Source of the DNA: Pseudoips prasinana
Lineage: Eukaryota; Arthropoda; Insecta; Lepidoptera; Nolidae
Direction of reading: 5' to 3'
DNA length: 64,000 nucleotides
Assembly: GCA_951640165.1 (NCBI GenBank)
Contig: OX621240.1
Span: 11,420,713 to 11,484,712 of the forward strand
In this document: one piece after another, positions 33,168-42,764 of the stretch
Position numbering within the stretch: the stretch's first letter is position 1
Layout of the letters: each line of letters opens with the position of its first letter
Program-made: the position numbers and the translations under genes
The notes under the pieces: model-generated
The model's input: the letters and a program-made list of their open reading frames with translations, nothing else
The model's database searches: none
What the model was told of the DNA's origin: nothing

Positions 33168-33507
33168 TAAATCTTACTAATATTATAAATGCGAAAGTTT
33201 GTGAGTATATGGATGTTTGTTACACTATCACGCAAAAACTAGCGAACGGATTTTGATGAAATTTTTAGTAATATAGCTTATATATCCGAATAACACATAA
33301 GCTATAATTTATAAAGTTCAACACAATATCATACATACGAAAGTTTGTATGTATGGCAGTAAGGATGTTTGTTACTCTTTCACGCAATAACTACCGAACG
33401 GATTTTGATGTATCTTTATAGTAATATAGCTTATATATATCCGAATAACACGAAGGGTATAATTTATAAAATTTTACGCACGTAAAATCGCGGGGTACAT
33501 CTAATCC
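33168..33507 (+). mobile_element. Two Lep1-type Helitron-like copies in tandem
   Basis: Unit 1 starts TTACTAATATTATAAATGCG; both units contain a GTTTGT...GGATGTTTGTTAC block, CACGCAA, CGAACGGATTTTGATG and a TATAGCTTATATATCCGAAT block. Only the second retains the ACGTAAAATCGCGGGGTACA end. The head-to-tail arrangement may be rolling-circle concatenation or a nested insertion. Confidence 0.65.
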
Positions 33508-33654
33508 TATATAAATTCAGTTGGAAGAGCCTAGGGTTATTTCTAGCAAGTGGCTTTATAGCAGCCGCGGACAAGCTTTTTTGCTTGCAGCTCGTTCAAA
33601 TAATATTTACGCACTTTAGAAACTTGTGACGCCATAATTATACTCAAATCAAAC

Positions 33655-33705
33655 AAATTACGTATGCATAATATAATAGTAGTATATTATGCATGCATAC
33701 ATAGG
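33655..33705. repeat. Inverted repeat
   Basis: GTATGCATAATATAATAGTA faces a TATATTATGCATGCATAC arm; the pair is AT-rich and could form a hairpin. Confidence 0.5.
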
Positions 33706-33872
33706 TAGTTTTATTGCTATCTGCGACAATTTTGTTGTTTCTTGATGAATACAACCGCAATTGGTGATACAGATGATTAGTAGACTAAAAAGATAATTGA
33801 AAATGTGACCATTTAGGAAATAGAAAAATAATTTAAAAAATCAATAGTTGTTATCAAGTCATCATTATCATG

Positions 33873-34125
33873 TCAGCCAAATGACGTCCACTGCTGGAAC
33901 ACCCCAAAAGATTTCCACAATCCAGTTATGTCCATCGTTTGTAGCGATATGCCATAATTGCCACGCTTGGCAGACGGGCTGGCGAACGCAGTATGTTGGT
34001 CATAGTAAACAGAGATACGCTGCTGTCCGTTCTCTGAGAGATTTGTTCCCTCAGAATGACTTCTACGCTCCCACGGGATTACATGGGGTAGCAATATTCT
34101 TTGTCGTCACACAGCAAACTAGTTA
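33873..34125 (-). mobile_element. Interspersed repeat ending CCAGCAGTGGACG
   Basis: The minus strand contains CCCATGTAATCCCGTGGGAG, GAACGGACAGCAGCGTATC, CGTTCGCCAGCCCGTCTGCC, AAGCGTGGCAATTATGGCAT and the terminal CCAGCAGTGGACGTCATTTG. It is the best copy of the 4444-4660 family. Confidence 0.6.
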
Positions 34126-34129
34126 GTAG

Positions 34130-34905
34130 GTACTATGGCCATCTGCACTCCAGATGCCTTCGGGATTTTTTTGATATAGGAATTAAATACGCCGATTTAA
34201 ACTTGAAATTATATTCTATTTATTTTTATTATAGCTGTTGCAATGTTGTAAGCTAAACGGGTTCTGTAGTTGAATGACGGCTCGAAAAGGTTTGTTTTTT
34301 GTTTGAATTACTTTCAATATTTCTTTTCTAAACGTTTTCTTGGACGAACAAAGGTGCACGACCATGGAGATTGTCACAGTTCTTAACTTCGCCAAACGTT
34401 AACAAAACGACGAGAACAACTAGCTATAAGCGCCCCATCTTGAATATTCATGAACAAATAGTGCTCCTACAGATACCGACCATGCATTGATTTTGTATTG
34501 AGAATGTCATTGCACTTCTACGAGTTCTGCACAATATTACTATATTGTGCACACGCGTAAAATTTATGCATACTCTTTGTTCAAATCTTATATAAACAAC
34601 TATCTCTCATAAAATCTAGCAAATACAAGTAATACGAAATTCTGCTCGGATAAACAAGATAGTACAAACATAAAACAGACACATGCTCCTTGGCTTTACT
34701 GGATTATAGAGCGTAATTTGGTTATCGACCCCATCGCTCAAACATCAGATCAACGCTGCACTTCGACCTTAAAATTGGTGCATGACAATGTTCTTATACA
34801 AGTAGCATCGAGTTCTATCGCCTAACATTCTTCTTTTGTTCTTTATAAAAAGAAAATGTTTTCGCTAGCGGATTAAATCCTGATAACGTGGGGACTTCAT
34901 TAACA
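34130..34905. other. No gene or classified repeat
   Basis: No ORF, repeat or RNA gene seen. Confidence 0.4.
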
Positions 34906-34910
34906 CGTAT

Positions 34911-35051
34911 GTACAGACGCCAGCACATCCAGCTACCCCAATCTGTCAAATTAATTTTATAGATTTTCAACTTTATCACAAAAGCATAAGGCTCACTTTC
35001 AATTGGGGAAAGTTGACAGATTGGAGTAGCTTGGTGTGCTGGCGTCTGTAC
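34911..35051. mobile_element. GTACAGACG MITE (best intact copy)
   Basis: 141 bp, GTACAGACGCCAGCACATCC to GTGCTGGCGTCTGTAC. Inner arms CAATCTGTCAAATT and AAGTTGACAGATTG also pair, so almost the whole element is a stem apart from a ~40-bp centre. Confidence 0.92.
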
Positions 35052-35100
35052 ATACATATATCATGGACACAAAACTCAATCATACTCAAAGAAACTGTAT

Positions 35101-35325
35101 GACTGGCTAGTTGGTCTAGTGGTAAGTCTGACCACTAATCCAGAGGTCATGGGTTCAATCCCAACCCTAAACAAATATTTGTGTGATTAGCACGATAATT
35201 TATTTAAAAAGGTACTTAGTAATATATAAGATTGTTCATCAATTGCCTGGTTGTCACAGTAATGGGTCTGCCTAGTTTAGAATCAGTGTGTTAGTCATCT
35301 CCAGTAATTTAATAATTTTATTGTA
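35101..35325 (+). mobile_element. tRNA-derived SINE, family 3
   Basis: The head GGCTAGTTGGTCTAGTGGTA contains a degenerate A box; the B box is GGTTCAATCCC at ~35152-35162. The body continues AAACAAATATTTGTGTGATT and ends AT-rich. Similar head at 18090-18195. Confidence 0.7.
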
Positions 35326-35384
35326 ATAATTATTGTTATTTAATTTATATTTATAATTATCGTAAGGGAGCTTAGTAGGTACTA

Positions 35385-35510
35385 TTACCATTATACTACG
35401 ATCGTCAACCCGTCTATCAAGCGTGGCGAGTATGGTATAATATACCTACAAATTATGGACATAGTGCAAATGTTTTGGGAAGGTTTTTGTTCAGCGGTAG
35501 ATGGCATTAG
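35385..35510 (+). mobile_element. Degenerate copy of the 4444-4660 repeat family
   Basis: TACGATCGTCAACCCGTCTA, CAAGCGTGGCGAGTATGGTA and a terminal TTGTTCAGCGGTAGATGGCA. Confidence 0.5.
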
Positions 35511-35664
35511 TGCTCCTAGATATTGACTGCAATAGCCAATTGAGGATCACTCAACGGTAACAAAATTCCGGGCAAGTGAGATAAAGCATAGTGTGTACTG
35601 TATTATACGACAGAACTCAATTATTCATAAAGTTTTAAATAAGTAATTCTAATATAATAAATTG

Positions 35665-35865
35665 GTTACAAACGAGCAAGTGGGTAATCTGATGGTAAGT
35701 GAACCCATGGACACTCGCTACATCAATGAGTCGCGGATGCGTTGCTGGCTTTGCAAAGAATCCGCAAACAATTGTTGCTGACCTTCCCCACCCCCACCCC
35801 TATCTATTAGCTCTGGCGACCTCACACTCAGAAACATGACATTAATTATTAATGTTATTATTAAG
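35665..35865 (+). mobile_element. Interspersed repeat (AAACGAGCAAGTGGGT family)
   Basis: Collinear with 21778-22015: AAACGAGCAAGTGGGTAATC, CCCATGGACACTCGCTACAT, GATGCGTTGCTGGCTTTGCA and GAGCTCTGGCGACC-like blocks. Confidence 0.55.
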
Positions 35866-36029
35866 AAAGTCTTCCGTAAGGTGGAGGTACTTAACTTCTT
35901 CTACATCAGTTGTACTGAATTGAAGAATCTGAATTAATCTCTAAGATATTAACTTTTATTATGATGATGATGATGAATTTATTTAGTATTTTATTTTATT
36001 TATTATTTAATATATTTTATATACAGGAC

Positions 36030-36065
36030 TAATCGGAGGAGGCCTTTGTCCAGCACTGGACTACT
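36030..36065 (+). mobile_element. RTE-like LINE 3' terminal scrap
   Basis: GGAGGCCTTTGTCCAGCACT followed by GGACTA is the terminal block of the family at 31960-32230, in plus orientation. Confidence 0.5.
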
Positions 36066-36404
36066 TTCGGCTGATATGATAATTATAGTACTAGTTACTT
36101 AAACGAATTCAGAACGCTACAACCTATAAAACACAAATATAACCGATGAACTGACGCCCGTTGTACGAATATTAAATAATGTAACGAATTTTTCAAACTA
36201 ATCTTCTATACATTTCTGGTAGATAGAGTGATTTTGTTCGAGCCATTGTTGTTGCTCATCCAACCCGTTGATTCAGTGCTTTGTGTCCACGAATCAGAGG
36301 TGTGTTGTAAATCCCCGCGACAAAGGTATATGTCTAGTACGGGCGGCGGCTCTTGAACAATAAAACAAAAAATAAAATTGTGACAGGATAATATACGTTA
36401 TTAA

Positions 36405-36508
36405 TATTTTTTTTTATTCACGTAGACTTTAAAAAAGCGCTTGTAACTAGTCAGAACATGTTTGTAGTAATACAGTTATTATTTCTAGTTACTTATTACA
36501 GCTATTTA
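36405..36508 (+). mobile_element. Left half of the repeat that received the R1 insertion
   Basis: TTTATTCACGTAGACTTTAA and AAAAGCGCTTGTAACTAGTC match, in reverse, 62690-62816. The right half resumes at 39723 after the R1 element, so the two halves were one copy. Confidence 0.75.
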
Positions 36509-36524
36509 GGTACACGGAATGTTA
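36509..36524. repeat. Target-site duplication of the R1 element, left copy
   Basis: GGTACACGGAATGTTA, identical to 39707-39722. Confidence 0.92.
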
Positions 36525-37130
36525 CGGGCTGCCGCTGCGGAAGCTGCTGCGGCTCGGGCTGCGGCAATGCCGGCGCCGACTGCGCCGCCACCACACACCG
36601 AAGGCACTTGGGCCCAGGTGGTTGGCCGAAAGGCCAGGGCAAAGGCTGCCCGGCTGAATCGGCCACCGCCACCTCCGCCTCCAAAGAGGCCGATCGCGCT
36701 GCCGCGACCTCCACCGTCCGCGGCAGTGACGATCAATCTGCCATCGACCTCGGCCACTACCATGGCTGAGGTGATGAAGGTGGCGAGGACAAAGGTCCAG
36801 TTAAAGGACCTTGGCTTGGAGGCGGGCCTTCGCCCTAAGAGGGCCCTGACCGGGGGCCTCATTTTGAGGATCCCTGGTCCAGAGGGGTCCGCGAAGGCGG
36901 ACGCCCTAACCTCTCGGCTAAGGGAGGCCTTAGCTGAGACGGGTGCAGTGGTGGCGCACCCAGTTGCAATGGGAGAGCTCCGGGTGATGGACCTGGATGA
37001 CTCCGCCGACCCCACCGAAGTGGCGGAAAATTTAGCCACGGCGGGAGGATGTGCCGTCGCCGACGTAAAAGTCGGCGAAATTCGGTTTTCCCCGTCGGCC
37101 TTAGGTTCGGTCCGGGATCCGTCCGGATGA
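36525..37130 (+). pseudogene. R1-type ORF1 (Gag-like) fragment
   Basis: About 200 codons in one frame, stop at 37130. The first half is Ala/Pro-rich (TWAQVVGRKARAKAA, then a run of prolines). The second half holds LEAGLRPKRALTGGLILRIP, MGELRVMDLDDSADPTEVA and CAVADVKVGEIRFSPSALGS, the RNA-binding region found in R1/TRAS ORF1 proteins just before their CCHC knuckles. The knuckles are missing: the frame breaks at the deletion junction near 37120. The N-terminus is also missing because the copy is 5'-truncated at 36525; the Met at 36519 lies partly in the target duplication. The native protein binds the element RNA. Long antisense ORFs here are shadows of GC-rich codon use. Confidence 0.8.
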
Positions 37131-37785
37131 CAGACGAGGCTCGCAGTATTGGTGGTCGGCCGAAATCGCGCAACTCCGTTCGGAGTATGTCGCAGCGCGT
37201 CGCCGACACCAGCGGGCCCGTCGGAGGAGGCGAGCCAATCCCGAAGAGGCCGCCGGAGTGCACAGGGCGTATCAAGTCGCCGTCAAGGCGCTATCCGTTG
37301 CGATAGCGGAAGCCAAAGCTCGGTCCTGGAACGAGCTCATCGAGGGACTGGATAGGGACCCATGGGGGCGCCCGTACAAAATGGTACTGGGCAAGCTCAG
37401 ACCGTGGGTCCCTCCTTTGACGAGTACCCTGGACCCGGATTTCCTGAGGAGTGTGGTGGACACCCTCTTCCCTAGGGTCCAGAACAGTCCATCGGACCCT
37501 CCGTTACCGTCGTACCATGATTGGGACGACCAGTTGGAGGTGACGGAGGGGGTGTTGGACCGAGCAGTACGGCGACTTGCAGCCCGAAATACCGCCCCTG
37601 GCCCGGATGGGATACCGGGCAAGGCGTGGGTTTGCGCCCTGGCAGTCCTGGGGGACCGGTTGAGGCAACTGTTCACCAGCTGCCTCCGTAGTACCGTGTT
37701 CCGGGCAGGACCGCTGATTCTCCCTCGGCGTTCCGACCAATATGCTTGCTGGACGAGGCGGGCAAGCTCTTTGAGCATGTCATAG
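37131..37785 (+). pseudogene. R1 reverse transcriptase, N-terminal part
   Basis: The frame opens upstream of the Met at 37258 and reads QYWWSAEIAQLRSEYVAARR (37144-), then AYQVAVKALSVAIAEAKARS, WNELIEGLDRDPWGRPYKMV, then ARNTAPGPDGIPGKAWVCAL. The last segment is the conserved APGPDGIP box of R1-clade RTs (fingers). Sequence is lost near 37710: the frame passes from CLRSTVFRAGPLILP directly into what should be the SPSAFRPICLLDEAGKL motif, but shifted, so it ends in noise at 37785. Confidence 0.8.
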
Positions 37786-38009
37786 CCGCCCGTCTCAGCG
37801 AGCAACTGTCGCGCGTTGGCCCCGATTTATCAGACAACCAGTTCGGTTTCCGGCAGGGACGTTCGACGTTCCGCGCCCCTTCGGAGCCCGCCGTTCGGGC
37901 GGGGGGGGGGGGGGGGGTGGCGTTGGCGGTGAGTTTAGGCATCGTCAACGCCTTCAACTCCGGGAGGCACTGGTCCATCATAACGTGCCTCCCTATCTCC
38001 GTGGTATAG
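37746..38009 (+). pseudogene. R1 reverse transcriptase, middle part with damaged motif A
   Basis: This frame carries LLDEAGKLFEHVIAARL, DNQFGFRQGRSTFRA, a poly-G tract (17 G at 37901-37917) and VALAVSLGIVNAFNS. In R1-clade RTs motif A reads LDIVNAFN; here the catalytic Asp position is Gly (LGIVNAFN). The tract coincides with loss of several codons, and the frame then leaves the RT reading frame near 37965. Either change alone would abolish activity. Confidence 0.8.
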
Positions 38010-39337
38010 TCGGGGCATATTTGCGCGACAGGACGATCAAATTCGTCGGTCGGAACGGGATTGAGATCCAGAGGGAGCTCTCCTGCGGGGTTCCTCAGGG
38101 GTCCGTGTTGGGACCCCTGGTATGGAGCCTCGCGTACGATGCGGTCCTGCGGATAAGCCTCCCTCCCGGAGTGAGCGTCGTCTGCTATGCGGACGACACG
38201 CTCGTCATAGCCCGGGAGGTAAGCTTCCAGCGGGCGGTACGGCTCGCCGAACTCGGGGTTGCGTGTGTCGTCGCGGCCATTTTGAGACTGGGCCTTCGGG
38301 TAGCGCCTCACAAGACCGAGGCGTTATGGTTCCACGGCTTACGCCGTAGGGAGGAACCACCCAGTATGTCGATACGTGTAGGTGACGCAGAGGTCAGGGT
38401 GGGGCGGTACATGAAGTACCTGGGCCTCACCCTAGACAGCCGATGGGGCTTCGAGGAGCATTTCGGGCGTCTGGCTCCCCGAGTGCGCCGGGTAACCGGT
38501 GCGTTACACCGGCTTTTGCCGAACCTCGGGGGTCCCAGGGAAGAAGTTCGCCGCCTCTACGGAGGTGTCGTGCGATCCATGGTCCTTTATGGGGCGCCCG
38601 TCTGGTCTGAACGCCTGACGGGCGCCTCCCAATGCAGAGCTATTTTGAATAGCCTGCAGCGTGTGGTGGCCATACGGATCGCACGAGGATACCGGACGGT
38701 ATCCTTTGAGGCGGCGACACTCCTGGCGCGCCTCCCGCCGTTTGATCTCCTGGCGGCAGTCGACGCGACGGTTTACACCGAGATCCACGTCCGCCGGGAG
38801 AGCGGTGAGGCGCCAGAGCAGACGCTCGTTGCCTATAGGCGGGATGCACACCGGCGCGTACTAACACAGTGGCGCGCACGGCTTGAGTTGCGCCTGAACG
38901 CGCGCCAACGTGCCGTCGGTGCTATCCTGCCTCACCTCGAGGCCTGGGTGGGAAGGAAGGGCGATTACGTCACCTACAGACTGACTCAGATACTCACCGG
39001 ACACGGGTGTTTCGGTGAGTATCTGTGCCGGATCGGCCGAGAAGTGACGACACATTGTCACCATTGCGGGAGTGACCTGTACTCTGCCCAGCATACGCTG
39101 GAGGAGTGCCCGGCCTGGGAGGTCGAGAGACGAGTCCTGGTCGCTGAGATCGGACGGGATCTTTCGCCGCCAGCAGTCGTGTATGCGATGCTGGCTGGCG
39201 ACTCCACCAAATGGGACGCCGTGGTCTCCTTCTGCGAAGCAGTCATGCTCCAGAAGGAGGCCGCCGAGCGGGATCGGGAACGAGCCGACCCCGCTCGTAG
39301 ACGGAGGAGGCGTCGGGGCGGCGGCGGCAGCCATTAG
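37985..39337 (+). pseudogene. R1 reverse transcriptase C-terminal region, open 450 codons
   Basis: Uninterrupted frame. Residues 35-44 are GVPQGSVLGP (motif B), 67-71 CYADD (motif C, both catalytic Asp present), ~143-152 MKYLGLTLDS (motif E/thumb). A CCHC knuckle is at C358, C361, H370 and C375, followed by a basic RRRRRRR tail. This is the standard R1/Jockey C-terminal architecture. The Met at 37985 is internal (normal sequence VPPYLRGIVGAYLRD), so it is not a native start. The open frame suggests a fairly recent insertion, with the damage further upstream present in the source RNA or acquired since. Six antisense ORFs over it are shadows. Confidence 0.85.
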
Positions 39338-39706
39338 CCCTACTCCCCTCGGGGTTGCGGTGGCAATATGAGAAGTGTCCTCTACTGCCGCCACGTGCAA
39401 GCAGTCCCGGGAAGACAGCGAACTGTATGTGGCACAGTCGCTGTGCCGTACTGGCAGGAGTCGGCAAATGGGGAGGGCAACCCACAGCTCTCCCCGGGTG
39501 CGTGTCCCGACCATCTGGGACACGGCGCAAAAGGGGGGCACCGGAGCAGCATACCCGCGTTCCCGGGGCTCCCCGTATCAGGCGCCAGAAGAAGTCCACG
39601 GCAGGTTAGGTTTAGTCGGTGCGAGTCCAACATACCCACCCGCAGACACTTTTTGCGGGTGGCATGCATTAGCATTACCCCTGCCTATACAAAAAAAAAA
39701 AAAAAA
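39338..39706 (+). mobile_element. R1 3' UTR and poly(A) tail
   Basis: ~350-bp UTR starting after the stop, with GTCCTCTACTGCCGCCACGT, CATCTGGGACACGGCGCAAA and TTAGGTTTAGTCGGTGCGAG, ending CCTGCCTATAC plus 16 A. Related stand-alone copies are at 6391-6580, 23932-24078 and 42472-42760. Confidence 0.85.
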
Positions 39707-39722
39707 GGTACACGGAATGTTA
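39707..39722. repeat. Target-site duplication of the R1 element, right copy
   Basis: GGTACACGGAATGTTA directly after the A-tail. Confidence 0.92.
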
Positions 39723-39860
39723 AAACATTTATACAATTTACTTTATAATGGTAGTGATATTTAGCTAGCTTGTATTAAGTTATTGTCAAGGAGATTATGT
39801 TTAGTTAAAGTTTTTAATACTATGTATTGAAATTTATATTATATTATATTTAGAGCCAAC
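39723..39860 (+). mobile_element. Right half of the repeat that received the R1 insertion
   Basis: AAACATTTATACAATTTACT, GATATTTAGCTAGCTTGTAT and GTTATTGTCAAGGAGATTAT match the reverse complement of 62560-62690. Confidence 0.75.
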
Positions 39861-39864
39861 CACG

Positions 39865-40350
39865 CTAACAGGCTCGTTTACTATATGTTATCACAATAAT
39901 GTGTTATCATGAGCACTGTAAGTATGTTTACTGCGTATGCTTATTATTATTCGTTCAGCAGGTAATGATGAGACGGCAACTGAGGAAAACTGGAAAAACA
40001 AACTGGCATTTCAAATGTTTGTCGGAAAAACGCCATAAGAATTATGATGTGCATTACCGCATCCACTCGCTTTCGCTCGGTCCATTAGTAGCACCATTCA
40101 TAAGTGCTGAATAATACATTATAATATAGAACAAATACTTTTCAAAGATACTACATATGTATGTAGTACTTGCAATTCAGCATGAAATGATATAGAGCTA
40201 GGCATAATGTGTTATTATTAACCTTCTTACGCGGCTAAGTATGTAACACTTGGAATTTGAAAAACAATATTATTATGATCCAACGTTTCAAAAAATAATA
40301 GTTTGATGATACTAATGGATATGTTTCTATTACAATAAAACAAATCAAGT
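39865..40350. other. No supported gene
   Basis: A short SINE-like scrap (GCCAACCACGCTAACAGGCT) sits at ~39855-39880. ORF 39899-40114 lacks recognisable features. Confidence 0.4.
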
Positions 40351-40353
40351 AAA

Positions 40354-40925
40354 TAAAAACCGGCCAAGTGCGAGTCGGACTCGCCCATGACGGGTTCCGC
40401 AGCAGCAAGTATTTCAGTTGATGAAATGAAAGGTAAATTGCTGTCTACGATTATGACGCATTAAAAACAATACTTACTGGATCTCGTTCAAACCAATTTT
40501 CGTTGTTAGTTTACATGTTAATGTACATCATATACTTTTTTAGTTTTGTCATTCTTATATTTTAGAAGTTACAGGGGGACACTCATTTTACCACTTTGGA
40601 AGTGTCTCTCGCGCAAACAGTTTAGAAATAAATGATAATAGGAACCTCAATATCATTTTTGAAGACCTATCCATAGATACCCCACATGTATTGGAGTTTC
40701 AGTTCTATGTAATGGGGAACCCCCAAAATTATTGTTCTTTTTCTATTTTTGTGTGAAAATTTTAATGCAGTTCACAGAATCTACTTACCAAGTTTCAACA
40801 GTACAGCTCTTACAGTTTCGGAAAAAAGTGGCTGTGACATACGGGCGGACAGAAAGACAGACAGACAAACATGACGAATCTATAAGGGTTCCGTTTTTTG
40901 CGATTTGGCTACGGAACCCTTAAAA
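40354..40925 (+). mobile_element. CCAAGTGCGAGTCGG interspersed repeat, longest copy
   Basis: It begins AAAAACCGGCCAAGTGCGAG and ends GGGTTCCGTTTTTTGC, TACGGAACCCTTAAAAGG. Internal blocks include TTACCAAGTTTCAACAGTAC and GGACAGAAAGACAGACAGAC. The family is abundant in Lepidoptera; other copies here are at 20570-20860, 54350-54645 and 56996-57298. No ORF. Confidence 0.65.
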
Positions 40926-41192
40926 GGCCTGTTTGCGTGGTTGGCAAATGCTTGCTTTTCACGCCGGAGGTCGTGGGCTTGATTCCCACCCAGGACAGAT
41001 ATTTGTGTGCATGAATATGTCTGTTTGTCCTGAGTCTGAATGTTATTATCTATATATGTATGTATTTACAGAAGAAAAGTAGTATATGTAGTGTATCAGT
41101 TATTTGTTTTCTATAGTACAAGCTCTGCTTAGTTTGAGATCAGATGGCCTTGTGTGAAGAATATCCCAGGATATTATTATTATAAAATAAAT
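40925..41192 (+). mobile_element. tRNA-derived SINE, family 2 (best copy)
   Basis: The tRNA-like head GCCTGTTTGCGTGGTTGGCA has a B box GGCTTGATTCCC; then GACAGATATTTGTGTGCATG, CTTAGTTTGAGATCAGATGG and an (ATT)n tail. It defines the family to which the fragments at 3535, 4180, 10735, 23284 and 29340 belong. Confidence 0.8.
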
Positions 41193-41199
41193 TAGGATA

Positions 41200-42300
41200 A
41201 AGACTTTTTCTTATTCCTATGTTCTTTCCTTTGTATTTTGGAAAGTTTCAGCATGAAAACATGGACTGAACCGTTTTTTTTTTCTAAAAATAAATTAAGT
41301 TAGCACCACTGTATTTATTATATGTATTAATCTGTTACATATTATATTACATAGTAATTGTATTTATTATATGTATTTATATTACATAGTTTATTTATAT
41401 ATTACATATTATATGTATTTACCTTTTTTTCTTAATGGTCTCAATCCGTGAGGGGCTCCGAAGTCGTTCCAAGGAAATACTTGTCAACAACAGCGTCTCT
41501 CTGTGAACTAAGACCATCAAGCTGCGATCATAATGTGATTATAATTGTTTTTCCGTTTCTTGGTGCAGAATTTTGTCACGCAGTGGACGTTACTGAGTTG
41601 TTATGACATGTGCAGTGGTTGCCATAGCGTCAGAATTATCCAAGATGGCCGTTGACATGGCTTAACAACCGCTGACTAATTACTACTACCGGGACCGATG
41701 GGTTCAAATACGCTTAAAAAAATGGAACTGGTGATCTCCCATTACAACGACTTCGCACCTAGGTGTGTGTCTGATTATAGTTAAATTTTCCAAATTCACA
41801 GATTTTTTTTCGATATGACGATACCATTGTATTTTTGAACATGAGTATTTATTCAGAAATCTGATAACTTCTTCATCTGAGTGTTTGTTTAACAACTAAA
41901 GTATTATATGGAAGGAAACGCATAAAGAACAGGAAATCACATTATGAAATTTATGACCAAAGTTTCGTAGTAGGTTAACTGTAGTAATACTCGTATTGGT
42001 GGTATGCCATACTCGGCAGACGTTATTTTTATAATAGTGCAGATATAAAGTCATTAACATGACATTGGGCTGAGACTCCTAACGCCTCTTCCTCTCTGTA
42101 TAAAACTATAGTGCTTTTAAGTTTAAATTTTATAGCATTATTTGCAATGCAAAATCTCAAAAAAATACCAATGTGACGTGTTACCTATATGATACATGCA
42201 ACTGTAAACATATCAGTCGGCCATGTTTCTAGAAAATAAAGCCGATGGATAATACCTACATTTTCCTGAAGGGTGTTAGCAAGGGAATCCTAAATTTGAT
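41200..42300. other. No gene or classified repeat
   Basis: Low-complexity TATTTATATTACATA runs at 41310-41420. ORF 41704-41895 (minus) has no features. Confidence 0.4.
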
Positions 42301-42305
42301 CTGCC

Positions 42306-42470
42306 AGTGTGTATCGTTCGTAGCTTAACGCAGAGCGCCTACCCCGGATTCGGTGCTGGTTCGAGACCCGCCGGACGATTAAATTTATGATTATATGGTG
42401 TAGTGCTTTTATTGTATTGTAGACAGATGTAACTAATAGTCTATATAAATAAGGGCAGCGGTGACAGTTT
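42306..42470 (+). mobile_element. tRNA-derived SINE, unrelated to families 1-4
   Basis: Pol III-like head with CGTAGCTTAACGCAGAGCGC and B box GGTTCGAGACCC (42358-42369), followed by a non-tRNA body. No clean cloverleaf and a continuing body argue against a functional tRNA gene. Confidence 0.55.
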
Positions 42471-42471
42471 T

Positions 42472-42760
42472 AGAAGTGTCCTCTACTGCCACGTGCAAGG
42501 AGCTCCGAGAAGACAGCGATTTGTTTGTGGCGCAGTCTCTGTGCCGAACTGGCAGGAGTCGACAATAGGGGAGGGCAATCTAGGTCCCGAACATCTGGGA
42601 CAAGGCGCAAAGGAGGGCACCGGAGTAACATACGCACGTTCCTGCGTCTCTCCTCCCATCAGACTACAAGGCAAATCCAGGGCATCTTAAGTTTAGTCGT
42701 TGCAGGTCCGTTATTCCCACCTGCAGGCACTGTTTACGGGAGGCCTTTGCTCTAATAAAA
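42472..42760 (+). mobile_element. Stand-alone R1-type 3' UTR repeat
   Basis: Collinear with 39368-39670 over nearly its whole length (AGTGTCCTCTACTGCCACGT, GAACTGGCAGGAGTCGACAA, CATCTGGGACAAGGCGCAAA, TTAAGTTTAGTCGTTGCAGG). It ends CCTTTGCTCTAATAAAAAAG with no adjacent R1 coding sequence. Confidence 0.75.
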
Positions 42761-42764
42761 AAGA

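Larger units (their letters stand above)
36525..39706 (+). mobile_element. R1-clade LINE, 5'-truncated and internally deleted
   Basis: A 3.18-kb GC-rich insertion in AT-rich DNA, bounded by perfect 16-bp target duplications and ending in a 16-A tail. Order: ORF1 fragment (36525-37130), junction, N-terminal RT (37131-37785), middle RT in another frame (37746-38009), C-terminal RT with zinc knuckle (37985-39337), 3' UTR (39338-39690). The apurinic-like endonuclease domain that should lie between ORF1 and RT is entirely missing. It is not in rDNA, so it belongs to the less site-specific part of the R1 clade or landed off-target. Confidence 0.9.

Noticed and set aside
36502..37805. Long antisense ORFs across the R1 element (up to 226 codons in 36502-39675)
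   Set aside because: Mirror frames of GC-rich R1 coding sequence; the sense strand carries all recognisable motifs.
36525..39706. Processed gene copy
   Set aside because: Poly(A) and target duplication fit, but the content is R1 ORF1/RT with CYADD and a CCHC knuckle.
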